A stretch of 64,000 nucleotides of DNA from Streptomyces sp. SM11 (GCF_002910905.1 NZ_NEUE01000108.1:1-64000); one strand, 5' to 3'. Shown: positions 25,081-34,594, counted from the first letter of the stretch. Notes: generated from the sequence alone by a model not told the origin. Numbers and translations: made by a program.

Positions 25081-26394
25081 ATGACTGACGACCGCAACAC
25101 GACCGTGCCGGTGTGGACGCTGGCGACCGCTGACGTCCGAGTGCCGGGACTGGCCGCGGGCGAGTCGATGACAGCTGAACGCCTGGCTGAACTGCGCGGA
25201 GTGCTGGCCGCGCTGGCCGACGAGCCGATCGTCACACTTGAGGTGCATCCGCTGCCCGACAAGATCGACCGCGGCCGTGGCATCCCGCTCGACGCCGCGA
25301 GTCCCCTGGCGCAGCACTTGTCACAGTTCATCACGCAATCGACGCGAAGTTCCCTTACGGCGGCCAGAGCGACCGCTTCCGGCGAGAATCTGTACCGCAT
25401 GGTGGTCCCGGCGAAGGTCGCCGCCCAGTTCGGGCAGGGCATCGTCCGTCCGATGGTGCCGAACGGGGCGGTCGGCGGCATCTACGGTGAGCTCGTGAAT
25501 TCGACGGGCAGGATCGCCTCCAAAGCGCGATTCGTGCCGGTCGGAGGCGTGGCAGCGGCGGGCACGGTCGGCGGGGCCGGTGCTACCGCCGGTGCCGCGG
25601 CCGCCGGCGGCACGGCGCTCACCGTGGCCGCTCCGCTCGTGCTCATGGCCGTGGCGGTGGGAGTGAGCGCCCACGCCGATCGCAGGCGCCAACAGGCCAT
25701 CGAACACATCACGGAACTGCTTGAGCGACTTCAGGAGGAGAAACTCGACGACGAGCGCAGCACACTCGACGGCTGCCGTGGCGCCGTCGACAAGGCCACG
25801 GCCATCCTGCTCGACCAGGGCAAGCTCGGTGTCTCCCTGGGACTCGACTCGGCGGTGCACGCCATCGACACGGCGCTGAGCAAGGCCGACGGCCGCGCTA
25901 CCCGGTGGCAAGGCGCGCTCGACGGACTGCGCGAGGGCGAGGCCGTCGAACTCGGCACGCTGACCAAGGCGTTCCCCGGTGTCGATGACCATGGCGGTAC
26001 GTTCCGCACCCACCTCGAACTCGCTTCCCTGGCCATCGCGTTGAAGCGGCGGGTGGTTGTCCTCCAGGCCGTCGAGCACGCACAGAGCAACGACGGCAAT
26101 CCGTTCGAGAACTTCACCCGCGAACTCAGGCGCGATCAGCAGCGCCTCGATGAAATGGAGTCGAGCATCGCCGGTGTCCTGGTGCGCCTGTCGGCACTGG
26201 AGCTGGCACGCCCGAGCGGCTTGCGGGCACCGGTCTTCACGACCGGTGAAGTGGATCGCCTCATGAGCGCGACCCACCGGATTCACCAGCTGGGCCGTGG
26301 TGTCACAGTCAATAGCCGTACGACAGACGTGGCGATTGAGATTGCCCGCGACAAGGACGGCTCGGTGGTCGTGTTCCCCGCGTTGCCGTCGTAG
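25081..26394 (+). CDS. Uncharacterised protein with glycine-zipper membrane segment
   Basis: A 437-aa protein I do not recognise. No signal peptide is visible. Residues about 150-197 are extremely Gly/Ala rich (GGVAAAGTVGGAGATAG, then ALTVAAPLVLMAVAVGV). This gives a glycine-zipper hairpin of the sort found in membrane-inserting toxins and pore formers. A charged helical region with coiled-coil character follows (RRRQQAIEHITELLERLQEEKL) and helices continue to the C-terminus. It is divergent from the defence-like operon. A membrane-disrupting effector is one hypothesis; a membrane scaffold is another. A GGGGGAG site 5 nt upstream supports the start. Confidence 0.7.
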   Translation: MTDDRNTTVPVWTLATADVRVPGLAAGESMTAERLAELRGVLAALADEPIVTLEVHPLPDKIDRGRGIPLDAASPLAQHLSQFITQSTRSSLTAARATASGENLYRMVVPAKVAAQFGQGIVRPMVPNGAVGGIYGELVNSTGRIASKARFVPVGGVAAAGTVGGAGATAGAAAAGGTALTVAAPLVLMAVAVGVSAHADRRRQQAIEHITELLERLQEEKLDDERSTLDGCRGAVDKATAILLDQGKLGVSLGLDSAVHAIDTALSKADGRATRWQGALDGLREGEAVELGTLTKAFPGVDDHGGTFRTHLELASLAIALKRRVVVLQAVEHAQSNDGNPFENFTRELRRDQQRLDEMESSIAGVLVRLSALELARPSGLRAPVFTTGEVDRLMSATHRIHQLGRGVTVNSRTTDVAIEIARDKDGSVVVFPALPS

Positions 26395-27403
26395 ACGTAT
26401 CGGTGTGTTCCGCGAAGTCGTCTGCCGTCGTCATCGAACCGCCCCGTCCCCCGTTGGTGAGACGCAGCCGACGAGCCTCACCTTGAGCTGTTCCACCGCC
26501 CCAGCACGGGTGGCCGCTGTATCCCTCCGCCACCCTGTGACAAGCGCAGGGCTCGACCCCTGGCATCCGGTGTGATCAGCACCCGAACGTCAGGACCGGA
26601 GGGCCCATCGCAAGGGACGGGTTCCTGAGACCCGTCGACTGCGCTGAGAAAGATCGAGCAGCAAACCCCACCAGGCGTGGCCACACAACTGTTCAAGGCG
26701 CTGACAACTCGGCCCGGACGGACTTGCCGCCGGGTGGGTGGGGGACGCATTCCCACCGGTTGGAGGAGGGGCGGCAAGCAGCAGGCCACGTCCGCCGGTG
26801 CGGTCGTCGGACACGACCGACATCGGACTTGCGAGGCCACTTCGGCGATCGCCTTCCGCGAAGACTGATGGACACTCAGGCTCTCCTGACGTACTGTCAC
26901 CCATTCAAGATCATCTTGCGTGTGCGTTGCACAAGGTGCTGAACACTTTCAGCCGCTGCATGCTCGTGCCGGTTGATGACCCGGGAGTCCCGGAGGGCTC
27001 CCACGGTTTTCGAATGACCATTCGCTTCTGGCATTCGGCGAGCGTCCCGTCGAGCAGGACCTACTCCGGATCGGTTTCACACAGGACCTTGAGCAGGCCC
27101 GGTGACCGGTCGGCAGCACCCTTTCGGCGAGCGGACCGCCGCCGAACCCAAGCAGCGTTGACGCACTCTGCAACACATCGCGCTCAGGGTTGGACGGACC
27201 GGGGACTTCGCCCGCGCCGCGCTCGTCCTCAAGGGAATCTGGAGTTGGTCACCGTTGAGAGAACCTCGATCCCCGGTGCTGCGTCCCAGACGGACTTCGG
27301 TGCTGGGTTGCCGACGGATTCGCCGGTGATGTGGCTGGACCGGGCGAGCGCCGGGCCAGGTGGGGCCACGTGGCCCGAACCACTCCGGGCCCGGCCTCGC
27401 TGC
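26395..27403. other. Intergenic stretch without a supportable gene, contains repeat copy A
   Basis: About 1 kb between the membrane protein gene and the end of the exopolysaccharide operon. Frames here are short, mutually overlapping and without recognisable domains. The only structure I see is the block at 26808-27000 that recurs near 39 kb. It probably represents decayed regulator-type DNA. Confidence 0.5.
26808..27000 (+). repeat. Diverged direct repeat, copy A (left of the exopolysaccharide operon)
   Basis: Shares ordered blocks with copy B at 39019-39425 in the same orientation: CGACCGACATCGGA, TTGCGAGGC, a TTGCGTGTGCGTTGCACA-like block (copy B: TTGCACGTGCGTTGCACA), GCTCGTGCCGGTTG and GGGCTCCCACGG. 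Copy A lacks about 180 nt present between the last blocks of copy B. It contains an imperfect palindrome CAAGATCATCTTG at about 26908-26920. Both copies are non-coding as far as I can see. Confidence 0.65.
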
Positions 27404-28231
27404 TCAGCATGGACTGCGCCAGGTCCCCAGCTCCCACTTCTTCCGCATGGAGGAGAGTCCCAGACTGCGGGACTCGGGGCAGAAGCGGTCGGTCGGCTCG
27501 GTGTACTCGACGTGGAACACGGCTTTGCCCGCCTCGATGAACGGTGTGAGCCTCGCGCACTCGCCATACTGCGCGCACTGCTCGTTGACCGCGAAGTCGA
27601 AGGTGCCCACCAGCTGCGGGATCTGCGAGAGATCATTCTTCAGGCCCACCGCCAGGCCGCGTTCGTGGGCGATGCCGGCGATCATGCGGTTGTATCGCAG
27701 TTGGTCCTGCGCGGTGAGCGGGAAGCCCGTGTCGTCGGCGTACCCCTCCACGAGGTCGGGCTCCACCGCGTCGAATCCCTTCTTCCGGCACATGTCGAAC
27801 CGCCGTTCCATGATCGGCCGAAGCAGGGAGATCCGCCGGATGTCGAGCCAGCGCTCACCCTGCCAGCCGTTCGGCCCGCCCAGCACCGAGCGGGGGAAGG
27901 CATCCTTGTCGGGCCGGTAGTCCTCCCAGGCGCCCACGTTGATGTAGCAGATCACCTTGCGGCCCGCGCGGTGGAGCCGGGCGACATCCTCGGCGTCGTT
28001 CTCGAAGCCGTCGATGTCATAGACCGGCACGTCGGCCGCCGCGGCGTCGACCTTCCCGTCGAGCTGCCACTGCCAGGCCAGCCCCGGACGAGGCTGCCAC
28101 CGGCCCTTGCCCGGTCCGCCCGATGCCGTGTCCCGGCTGCCGCCCGTATCGGAGCAGCCGGACAGCAGGGTGCTCACCACGACCGCCAGCACAGCCAGCA
28201 GGGTTGCCCACGGCAGGGCTCCGCGTTTCAC
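27404..28231 (-). CDS. GH114-type endo-alpha-1,4-polygalactosaminidase lipoprotein
   Basis: A 275-aa secreted lipoprotein. The N-terminus MKRGALPW, a hydrophobic run and lipobox LLSGC indicate lipidation and anchoring outside the membrane. The catalytic domain is the GH114 TIM barrel found in PelA and fungal Ega3: QWQLDGKVD, VPVYDIDGFE, CYINVGAWEDYRPD, FDAVEPDLVEGY, VGLKND and VNEQC. The family hydrolyses alpha-1,4-galactosamine-containing polymers such as Pel and galactosaminogalactan. The GTG start at 28231 overlaps the previous stop by 4 nt (GTGA). As the last gene of the operon it would trim or remodel the exported polymer. Confidence 0.88.
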   Translation of the reverse strand: MKRGALPWATLLAVLAVVVSTLLSGCSDTGGSRDTASGGPGKGRWQPRPGLAWQWQLDGKVDAAAADVPVYDIDGFENDAEDVARLHRAGRKVICYINVGAWEDYRPDKDAFPRSVLGGPNGWQGERWLDIRRISLLRPIMERRFDMCRKKGFDAVEPDLVEGYADDTGFPLTAQDQLRYNRMIAGIAHERGLAVGLKNDLSQIPQLVGTFDFAVNEQCAQYGECARLTPFIEAGKAVFHVEYTEPTDRFCPESRSLGLSSMRKKWELGTWRSPC

Positions 28232-28890
28232 CGTCCCGCTCCGGACAGCACTGGTGTGAGCCGGGCCCACGGATTGGGTGGCTTCCCGGTCACCGGGCCC
28301 GACACCGCGGCACCACGCTCGTGGGCGGTGCGCACGGCCAGCGGAGTCAGCGCCTCGGGTACGCCGTACACCAGGTGACAGAAGCGGTCGGGCGGAAAGC
28401 GCGCCGTCCAGTCGGGCCTGCTGAACGCCGACACATAGGTGGACCAAGGGCCCTCGAACGTGACGAGGAGATCGGCGATGCCGGCGTAGCCGGGAGCCGG
28501 GTGCACGCCCGGGTTGAGGACCACGGGCGACGCACCCTGCCGGCGCAGCGCGCGCACCAGCTTCCGGTAGGCGGGCAGCGCGTCCCCGGCGGCGCTCACC
28601 CGGTCCAGGAAACAGCCGTCGGTGGCGTACCACTCCTGGTGCCGGGCGGCATCGGCGGTGACATCGGCGGAGGGCCGGGTGCCGTAGTCGGTGTCCACAT
28701 AGCCGAGCACGCGGGCGCCCGCTCCTCGCAGCGCGCCCGCCGCGGAGACGAAGGCGGGATCGGGGGCGCCGCCCGGCCCGTCCGCGGGATTGAGCACGAC
28801 CGCGTAGGTACGGTCGGCCGCCTCAATGAGCCGGTGCCAGGCGGCTGGGTCCACAGCCGGGTGGACGTACAGCGGGATCAGAAGGCTCAC
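28228..28890 (-). CDS. Spherulation-specific family 4 protein
   Basis: A 220-aa protein of the spherulin-4 family (LLIPLYVHP near the start, then VLNPADGPG, GYVDTDYGTR, WYATDGCFLDR, VVLNPGVHPAPGY and TFEGPWSTY). The family is a TIM-barrel glycosidase-like fold related to GH114 enzymes and often sits next to exopolysaccharide genes. The GTG start at 28890 overlaps the upstream stop (GTGA), and its own stop overlaps the GH114 gene. No signal peptide is evident, so it may act in the cytoplasm or the longer upstream frame may matter. A second galactosaminidase-like activity is likely but not proven. Confidence 0.85.
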   Translation of the reverse strand: MSLLIPLYVHPAVDPAAWHRLIEAADRTYAVVLNPADGPGGAPDPAFVSAAGALRGAGARVLGYVDTDYGTRPSADVTADAARHQEWYATDGCFLDRVSAAGDALPAYRKLVRALRRQGASPVVLNPGVHPAPGYAGIADLLVTFEGPWSTYVSAFSRPDWTARFPPDRFCHLVYGVPEALTPLAVRTAHERGAAVSGPVTGKPPNPWARLTPVLSGAGR

Positions 28891-29813
28891 GACGACGGTC
28901 CGCCTTCCTCGCGCGGGGCCGGAGGGCGGGCGCCGGCGGACCACAGCGCCGTCAGAGACTCCCGGAGCACATACGAGGGACGCCAGCCAAGGGATGTTCC
29001 GGCGGCAGAGATGTCGGAACACTGCCAGGACAGCTGCTCCGATCGGGCGGAGCCGACGCCCTGTTCCTCGATGCGTCCGCCGAAGCCCGCGATCTCCGCG
29101 AGGGAGTGCACCAGGTCGCGCACCGGTACGGCGTCGCCGCCGCCGATGTTGAGCACGCGCGGCAACGGCCCGGGCGCGGTCACCGCCTGCTCCACCGCCC
29201 GTGCCACGTCACGTGCGTCGACGAAGTCGCGGTACGCCGACAGGTCCCCGAGGCGGAGCACCGCGTCGGTGTCCGAACCCGCCTCGCGCAGGAGCCGGGT
29301 GACCCGGCCGGGCAGTCCGCCGGGAGGCGCCCCGGGTCCCACCGGGTTACCGACCCGGAGGACGAGTGCGTCCAGGGCCGAGGTCGAGACGGTGACCGTG
29401 CCGGCCAGTTTCGTGGCCCCGTAGGTGCTGAGCGGGCGGGTGGCCGCCGACTCCGCCGTCGGGATCCGGCCGGATCCCGGGCCGTACTCGGCGGCCGAAC
29501 CGAGATGGACCAGCCGGGCCGAGGGACACGCCAGAGCCATGGCCTCGCACAGGACAGCGGGCCCCCGGGCGTTGGCCTCCGCCAGCGTCACCGGGTCCCC
29601 GCCGGTCGCACCGGCGCAGTTGACCACGGCGTCCGGCGCCGCCGACGCCAGGGTCTTCGCGAGCCGGTCGGCGGAGTCGGTGGCGAGGTCGACGGGAACG
29701 CCGGCGGCGGGGGACCGCCCGCCGGAGAGGACCCGCGCGCCCTTGAGAGTGCCGAGCCGCTCGGCGACGTGGGCCCCCAGATAACCGGTGGAACCAAGGA
29801 CGATAATGCGCAT
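28887..29813 (-). CDS. NAD-dependent epimerase/dehydratase
   Basis: A 308-aa extended short-chain dehydrogenase: Rossmann motif GSTGYLGAHV at the N-terminus, YGATK as the catalytic Tyr-x3-Lys, and RDFVDARDVARAV as the sugar-nucleotide-binding region. It lies 7 nt after the nucleotidyltransferase gene and overlaps the spherulin-4 gene. It probably epimerises or reduces a UDP- or NDP-linked hexose(amine) that is the polymer's building block. The substrate cannot be told from sequence alone. Confidence 0.87.
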   Translation of the reverse strand: MRIIVLGSTGYLGAHVAERLGTLKGARVLSGGRSPAAGVPVDLATDSADRLAKTLASAAPDAVVNCAGATGGDPVTLAEANARGPAVLCEAMALACPSARLVHLGSAAEYGPGSGRIPTAESAATRPLSTYGATKLAGTVTVSTSALDALVLRVGNPVGPGAPPGGLPGRVTRLLREAGSDTDAVLRLGDLSAYRDFVDARDVARAVEQAVTAPGPLPRVLNIGGGDAVPVRDLVHSLAEIAGFGGRIEEQGVGSARSEQLSWQCSDISAAGTSLGWRPSYVLRESLTALWSAGARPPAPREEGGPSS

Positions 29814-29820
29814 ACGGGGC

Positions 29821-30534
29821 TCAGGCTCCCTTGAGCAGCAGGGACTTGCGGCTGGTGAACTCCGCGTTGGCTCGGTCGTAGTCGTCGGGACGGCCGATGT
29901 CCAGCCAGTAGCCGTCGAACTCGTAGGCGTGCGGCGGGTTACCGGAACCCAGCAGGTCCAGCACCAACTCGTCGAAGCCCAGCGGCAGTCCGGCGGTGTA
30001 CCCGTCGAGTGTGGCCCGGCTCAATCCGTACACACCCATGGAGACGCGGTAGTCCAGGCTCGGCTTCTCGGTGAAGCCGACGACCTTGCTCGCGTCGGTG
30101 GTCAGTACACCGAAGTCGATGCGGACCTGGCGCGCGTACGTGGCGATGGTCAGAGGTGCTCCGGAACTCTGGTGGCTGTGGAGGACGTCGGCGTAGTCGA
30201 GGTCGGTGAGGATGTCCCCGTTCATCACCAGGAAGTTCTCCGGCAGCCGTTCACGCATCGTCAGGAGCGGCCCCATGGTCCCCAGCGGGGATTCCTCGGT
30301 GGAGTAGTCGACTCGCAGGCCCCACTGGGAGCCGTCGCCGACGTAGGCCCGGATGATCTCGCCGAGATGGCCGATGGCGATGGTGCAGCCGGTGAAGCCG
30401 GCTGCGGCGAGCTGGCGCAGGACGATCTCGAGGATGGCGTGCTGGTCTCCGATGGGCACCAGCGGCTTGGGCAGGGTGGTTGTGTAGGGCCGCAGCCGGA
30501 CACCCTTGCCGCCGGCCATGATCACTGCGTACAT
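29821..30534 (-). CDS. Sugar-1-phosphate nucleotidyltransferase
   Basis: A 237-aa nucleotidyltransferase with the signature MAGGKGVRLRPYT then LPKPL at residues 7-24, an FLVMNGDILTD metal-binding block and a YWLDIGRPDDYD C-terminal block. It would activate a sugar phosphate to an NDP-sugar for the adjacent dehydratase and epimerase. The start at 30534 (ATG) follows a GGGGAAG site. A longer open frame extends upstream to 32580, but it is out of register with the neighbouring genes and is spurious. Confidence 0.88.
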   Translation of the reverse strand: MYAVIMAGGKGVRLRPYTTTLPKPLVPIGDQHAILEIVLRQLAAAGFTGCTIAIGHLGEIIRAYVGDGSQWGLRVDYSTEESPLGTMGPLLTMRERLPENFLVMNGDILTDLDYADVLHSHQSSGAPLTIATYARQVRIDFGVLTTDASKVVGFTEKPSLDYRVSMGVYGLSRATLDGYTAGLPLGFDELVLDLLGSGNPPHAYEFDGYWLDIGRPDDYDRANAEFTSRKSLLLKGA

Positions 30535-30566
30535 GGTCTTCCCCTTGCTCGACGTGCCGGGTGTGG

Positions 30567-31568
30567 TCAGATGTTGTAGATGCCGGTCTTGTAGCGGGCG
30601 AGGTTGCCCGGCTCGCGGAAGAACTCCACCGTCTGCGCGAGGCCCTCCTCCAGGCTGTGCGCCGGGCTCCAGCCGGTCGCCGCGCGCAGTCGCCCGGCAT
30701 CCGCGACCAGCCGCATGACCTCGGAGTTCGCGGGCCGCAGCCGCTGCGTGTCCTCGCGGACGTCGAGCGCGGTGTCCATCACCTTGCCGATGAGGGCGAC
30801 CAGGTCGCCGACGGAGATCTCGCCGCCCGTACCGGCGTTGAAAGTGCGGCCCACGACCCGCTCGGCGGGCGCGGAGCCCACCGCCAGGAACGCCTGCGCG
30901 GTGTCCTTGACGAAGGTGAAGTCCCGGGTGGGACGCAGGTCGCCGAGGGTGATGGTCCGCTCCCCGGCCGCGACCTGGCCGATGACGGTCGGGATCACGG
31001 CCCGCATGGACTGCCGCGGCCCGAAGGTGTTGAACGGACGTAGCGTCACCACCGGGGTGTCGAAGCTGGCGTGATAGCTGTCGGCCAGCCGGTCCCCGCC
31101 CGCCTTCGAAGCCGCATAGGGGGACTGGGTGTTGATGGGGTGGTCCTCGGTGATCGGTACGGTCTGCGCGGTGCCGTAGGTCTCGCTGGTGGAGGTGTGC
31201 ACCAGCCGCGGTGTGCCCGCGGCCCGTACCGCCTCCAGCACGTTCAGGGTGCCGGTGACATTGGTGTCCACGTAGCTGTGGGGCGCCCGGTAGGAGTAGG
31301 GGATGGCGATGAGCGCGGCCAGGTGGTAGACGCTGTCGGCCCCTTCGACGAGATGGCGGACCGAACCCGGGTCCCGGACGTCGCCGAGGACGATCTCGAC
31401 CTGGTCCAGGACGGCGGGGGAGAGGGTCTCGAGCCAGCCGTACGAGGAGAAGGAGTTGTACTGCGCCATGGCCCTCACCCGGTGTCCGGCGGCGACAAGC
31501 GCCTCGGTGAGGTGGGAACCGATGAAGCCCTCGGCTCCGGTGACGGCGGCGAGCGATGGGGCGTTCAA
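30567..31568 (-). CDS. NAD-dependent 4,6-dehydratase, LegB-like
   Basis: A 333-aa GDP-mannose-dehydratase-type SDR: GAEGFIGSHL Rossmann motif, TSTSETYGTA, YAASKAGGD as the catalytic Tyr-x3-Lys, and NTFGPRQSMRAVI. The pattern is that of the LegB/PseB-like NDP-HexNAc 4,6-dehydratases used for amino-deoxy sugars. Together with the neighbouring nucleotidyltransferase and epimerase it would make a modified amino sugar. That would be unusual for canonical Pel operons, which rely on housekeeping UDP-GalNAc synthesis. The gap to the membrane protein gene is about 100 nt. Confidence 0.85.
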   Translation of the reverse strand: MNAPSLAAVTGAEGFIGSHLTEALVAAGHRVRAMAQYNSFSSYGWLETLSPAVLDQVEIVLGDVRDPGSVRHLVEGADSVYHLAALIAIPYSYRAPHSYVDTNVTGTLNVLEAVRAAGTPRLVHTSTSETYGTAQTVPITEDHPINTQSPYAASKAGGDRLADSYHASFDTPVVTLRPFNTFGPRQSMRAVIPTVIGQVAAGERTITLGDLRPTRDFTFVKDTAQAFLAVGSAPAERVVGRTFNAGTGGEISVGDLVALIGKVMDTALDVREDTQRLRPANSEVMRLVADAGRLRAATGWSPAHSLEEGLAQTVEFFREPGNLARYKTGIYNI

Positions 31569-31667
31569 GATGGATTCCTTCCGGTGGTTGGTGGTTGGTG
31601 GTCGGTGGCGGTCCGTGGGGCCCGGGAAACGGATGGCTGTGGCGTGTGCGCGGTCGGTGGTGCCCCG

Positions 31668-33074
31668 TCAGCCGTGGGCGGCGGGCCGGCCCAACTGCCG
31701 TACGGTCAACGCTGTGAGACAGAGCACGGCAGCACCGCAGCTCAGCGGCAGCGCCGCGGTGCCCGGTGGCGCGCCGGCCAGCATCCCCGCGCCGGAGAAC
31801 GCCGCCGCGGTGAGACATACGGCGGCCGGCGGCCAGGCGGTGCCGAACGCCTGAAGCAGCAGGGAGACCCACAGCGTTGCGGCGAGCAGCAGCAGGGTGG
31901 CGGGTTCGGCGTCCACGAACAGCGCCGCCGGCGTCAGAGGGCCGAGGTACACCAGCAGGCAGCCGGCGAGAACGGCGGCGGAGCGGGCCCGGAACCCGCC
32001 GGGCGTCCTCGTGGACCGCAGTGCCGCCACCGACAGTCCGCGGTAGCGGTACAGCAACCACTCGGCCGGCCCCATGCTCAGGGTCAGCACGATCACGGCC
32101 CAGGGATGGTCCCGGCCCGCCAGGAACACGAGTGATCCGGCGGCCAGTCCGAACAGGCCGTACGGCAGGGACGGCCACAGCCCCGGACGCGCGGTACCGG
32201 GTGCGGCCGGGGCCGAGAGGGTGGCGCGCAGCGCCCAGCCGGCCGCGGCGACAGTGCCGAGGAGCGACAGCAGCGGCAACCCGGCGCGGAGCGCGTTCCC
32301 GGGTTCCCACCACAGCAGCGACGTCCCGCCGACGGTGACCGGCACGAGGGCCGCCAGCAGCAGCCGTTCGCGGCCCAGTACGAGCAGCACACCGGCCGCC
32401 GCGAGGTAAGCGCACTGGGCCGTGACGGCCAGGGCCGTCACGGCCGACCCCGAGAGCGCGGCGCCGGCGGCGGCCGCCGCGGCAGCGCCCAGCGGCGCCC
32501 CCTTCGCGAGAGTGCGGCCCGCCTCCAGCCGCCCGGTCGCCAGGCGCACGTACGCCCGGTGGCCCAGTGCCTGGTTCCACGCCCAGGAGATGAGCCCGGC
32601 CACCACCAGCGCCCGCACCGCGCCGTCAGGAGGCAGCATCCGCCCGGCGAGTGCGTACGCGAGGCCGGGGAGTGCGAACAGCAGCCCTCGCAAGGCGCAG
32701 CGCACATGGTCGGGCCGCCAGGGATCGGCGGGACGGGGCGGCTCGGGGAACGTCCGCGGTACGCGCCGGTACAACGCCGTCGCCAGTGAGAACAGGTCGG
32801 TGTGCCCGTACTTCTCCCGGATCACGTCGCCGGTGAGGCCCTCGGACTCCAGCAGGGCGGCGACCTCATAAGGGTGGACCGCGGGTGCTATACGGTCGGC
32901 CAGTGTTGCGGCCAGCTCGTCCACCGCCTCGGCTCGCGCCCCGTGGCCGGGCAGGACCGGCCCCGACGGGTGCGGGCCGGCGAGGCGCAGGGCGAGGGTG
33001 CGGTCGTCGGCGAGGCGCAGGGCCAGCGTGTCCTGCTCCGCGCCGCCCGGTTCCAGCGACATGGGTCCACTCAT
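31668..33074 (-). CDS. Polytopic membrane protein, possible exopolysaccharide flippase
   Basis: A 468-aa protein. About 150 N-terminal soluble residues (EYGHTDLFSLATALYRRV-type helical segment) are followed by about ten hydrophobic segments to the C-terminus. The start at 33074 overlaps the PelF-like gene stop (ATGA), so the two are translated together. In Pel operons the gene after pelF encodes PelG, an oligosaccharide-flippase-fold exporter. Position and topology suggest this protein plays that part, but I see no clear sequence signature of PelG. Confidence 0.65.
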   Translation of the reverse strand: MSGPMSLEPGGAEQDTLALRLADDRTLALRLAGPHPSGPVLPGHGARAEAVDELAATLADRIAPAVHPYEVAALLESEGLTGDVIREKYGHTDLFSLATALYRRVPRTFPEPPRPADPWRPDHVRCALRGLLFALPGLAYALAGRMLPPDGAVRALVVAGLISWAWNQALGHRAYVRLATGRLEAGRTLAKGAPLGAAAAAAAGAALSGSAVTALAVTAQCAYLAAAGVLLVLGRERLLLAALVPVTVGGTSLLWWEPGNALRAGLPLLSLLGTVAAAGWALRATLSAPAAPGTARPGLWPSLPYGLFGLAAGSLVFLAGRDHPWAVIVLTLSMGPAEWLLYRYRGLSVAALRSTRTPGGFRARSAAVLAGCLLVYLGPLTPAALFVDAEPATLLLLAATLWVSLLLQAFGTAWPPAAVCLTAAAFSGAGMLAGAPPGTAALPLSCGAAVLCLTALTVRQLGRPAAHG

Positions 33075-34594
33075 CCGGCCGCGCTCCTCACAGGTGACCT
33101 GCCCACCGTCGTCGGCGCGTGCTCCTCGACGGCCGTGGGCGCACTCCGGCCGCCGGATCCGGACAGCTCCTGGTAGATGGAACGGAAGGTGTCGATGGTC
33201 TGCCGGAGGGTGAACTGCTCGATCACCCTGAGCCGGGCCCCCTCGCCCATCCTCCGGCGCCGCTCGGTGTCGGCCAGCAACTCCAGGGCCGCGTCGGCCA
33301 TCGCGGCCGGATCGCGGGGTGGCACGACGAGACCGGTGTCGCCGACTGCCTCCCGGACACCGCCCACGTCCGTGGAGACGGTCGCCCGCCCGCATGACAT
33401 GGCTTCGATCAGGGTGAAGGGGAAGCCCTCGCTGATGCTGGAGAGCATCACGACGTTTCCCGCCGCGTAGGCGTCCTTGATGTCCTCGACCCGGCCCTCA
33501 AAGGTGATCGCGGCGGCATGGCCCAGCTCCGCGGCCAGCGCCTCACACCGGTCCCGGTAGGCTTCCCCGCCGCGCGGCGTGCCGCCGAACAGGCGCAGCC
33601 GCGCGGCCGGCACCCGCTCCCGTACGAGGGCGAAGGCGCGGATCAGGGTCTCCAGGTCCTTGATCGGGTCGACGCGGCCGGCCCAGCTGAGGACGGGGTC
33701 GGCAGGTTCCGGGCCGGCGGGCGGAAACGCGGCGGGGTCCACGCCGTTGTAGACCGTCCGGATCGCATCGGGTGCGGCGCCTCCGTGCTCCTCCCAGAGC
33801 CGGTTGTAGCGGTTGCCCGGGGTGATCAGGGCGGCCCGCCGGTACGTCTCCTCCGCCAGCAGCCGGAAGAAGCCCAGCACGAGTGCCTTCACCGGCCACC
33901 GGTAGGGAGCGGTGCGGTACCCGAGGTAGCGCTCGCGCAGGTACACGCCGTGCTCGGTGAGCAGCAGCGGCACACCGTGCCGTTCCAGCGCGGCGAGGCC
34001 CGGCAGGGCCGCCACGCCTCCGCTGACCGCGTGCGCCACTCCCACCTCCGGGTACGGTGCGGCCAGCGGCCGCAGCGCGTGCTCCAGCAGTGCGGTCGCG
34101 GTCACCGCGTCCTGCAGGTTCGGCCGGGCCTCGCGCGCCGCGAGCCCGGGCCGGTTCCAGAGGGCTGTCAGGATGCCGATGGCCTGGTCTCCGCGCAGGA
34201 AAGGACTGAGCCTGCCGTCCTGGGCGGCCCGCGCCAGCGCGTACAGAGCCGGGCCGAAGCCGCCTTCCGCGCGCGGGTCGAGCAGTGCGGTCACGAACCG
34301 CTCGTAGGACTCGGCGAGCCGTCGGCGGTGGTGTCCGCGCGGCGCCCGCCCTTCAGGGGTGGGACCCCACATGGGGACGGAGACGATGCGGCCGACGTGG
34401 GCGGGGGCGTCCCAGACGACCGGCTCCCGGCCGGTGCCGGTGACGGCGATCACGTCGAACGCGATGTCAGGCATGCCGGTGACGAGTTGGTCGCACCAGA
34501 CGCTCACACCACCGTGACTGTGCGGGTAGGTGCCTTCGGTGAGCAGGGTGACGCGCGACACGCCGGAGTGTGGCGCGCCGTGGGGAAAGTACAT
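33071..34594 (-). CDS. pelF: PelF-like GT4 glycosyltransferase
   Basis: A 507-aa cytoplasmic glycosyltransferase. The N-terminus reads VTLLTEGTYPHSHGGVSVW, highly characteristic of PelF. The C-terminal GT-B half has LSWAGRVDPIKD and the nucleotide-sugar-binding E-x7-E block SEGFPFTLIEAMSCGR. In Pel synthesis PelF polymerises UDP-GalNAc/GlcNAc with the PelD/E/G membrane complex. No pelD (c-di-GMP receptor) or pelE homologue is visible here, as in some Gram-positive Pel clusters. It lies about 100 nt downstream of the Agd3-like gene and overlaps the membrane protein gene. Confidence 0.88.
   Translation of the reverse strand: MYFPHGAPHSGVSRVTLLTEGTYPHSHGGVSVWCDQLVTGMPDIAFDVIAVTGTGREPVVWDAPAHVGRIVSVPMWGPTPEGRAPRGHHRRRLAESYERFVTALLDPRAEGGFGPALYALARAAQDGRLSPFLRGDQAIGILTALWNRPGLAAREARPNLQDAVTATALLEHALRPLAAPYPEVGVAHAVSGGVAALPGLAALERHGVPLLLTEHGVYLRERYLGYRTAPYRWPVKALVLGFFRLLAEETYRRAALITPGNRYNRLWEEHGGAAPDAIRTVYNGVDPAAFPPAGPEPADPVLSWAGRVDPIKDLETLIRAFALVRERVPAARLRLFGGTPRGGEAYRDRCEALAAELGHAAAITFEGRVEDIKDAYAAGNVVMLSSISEGFPFTLIEAMSCGRATVSTDVGGVREAVGDTGLVVPPRDPAAMADAALELLADTERRRRMGEGARLRVIEQFTLRQTIDTFRSIYQELSGSGGRSAPTAVEEHAPTTVGRSPVRSAAG

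Noticed and set aside
26395..27403. Several 60-140 aa frames as genes
   Set aside because: They overlap each other on both strands, lack ribosome sites and domains, and fall in repeat-like decayed DNA.
29821..32580. 919-aa open frame covering the nucleotidyltransferase and going upstream
   Set aside because: Its first two thirds are Arg/Gly/His-rich shadow sequence antiparallel or out of frame to real genes; only the last 237 residues form a protein.
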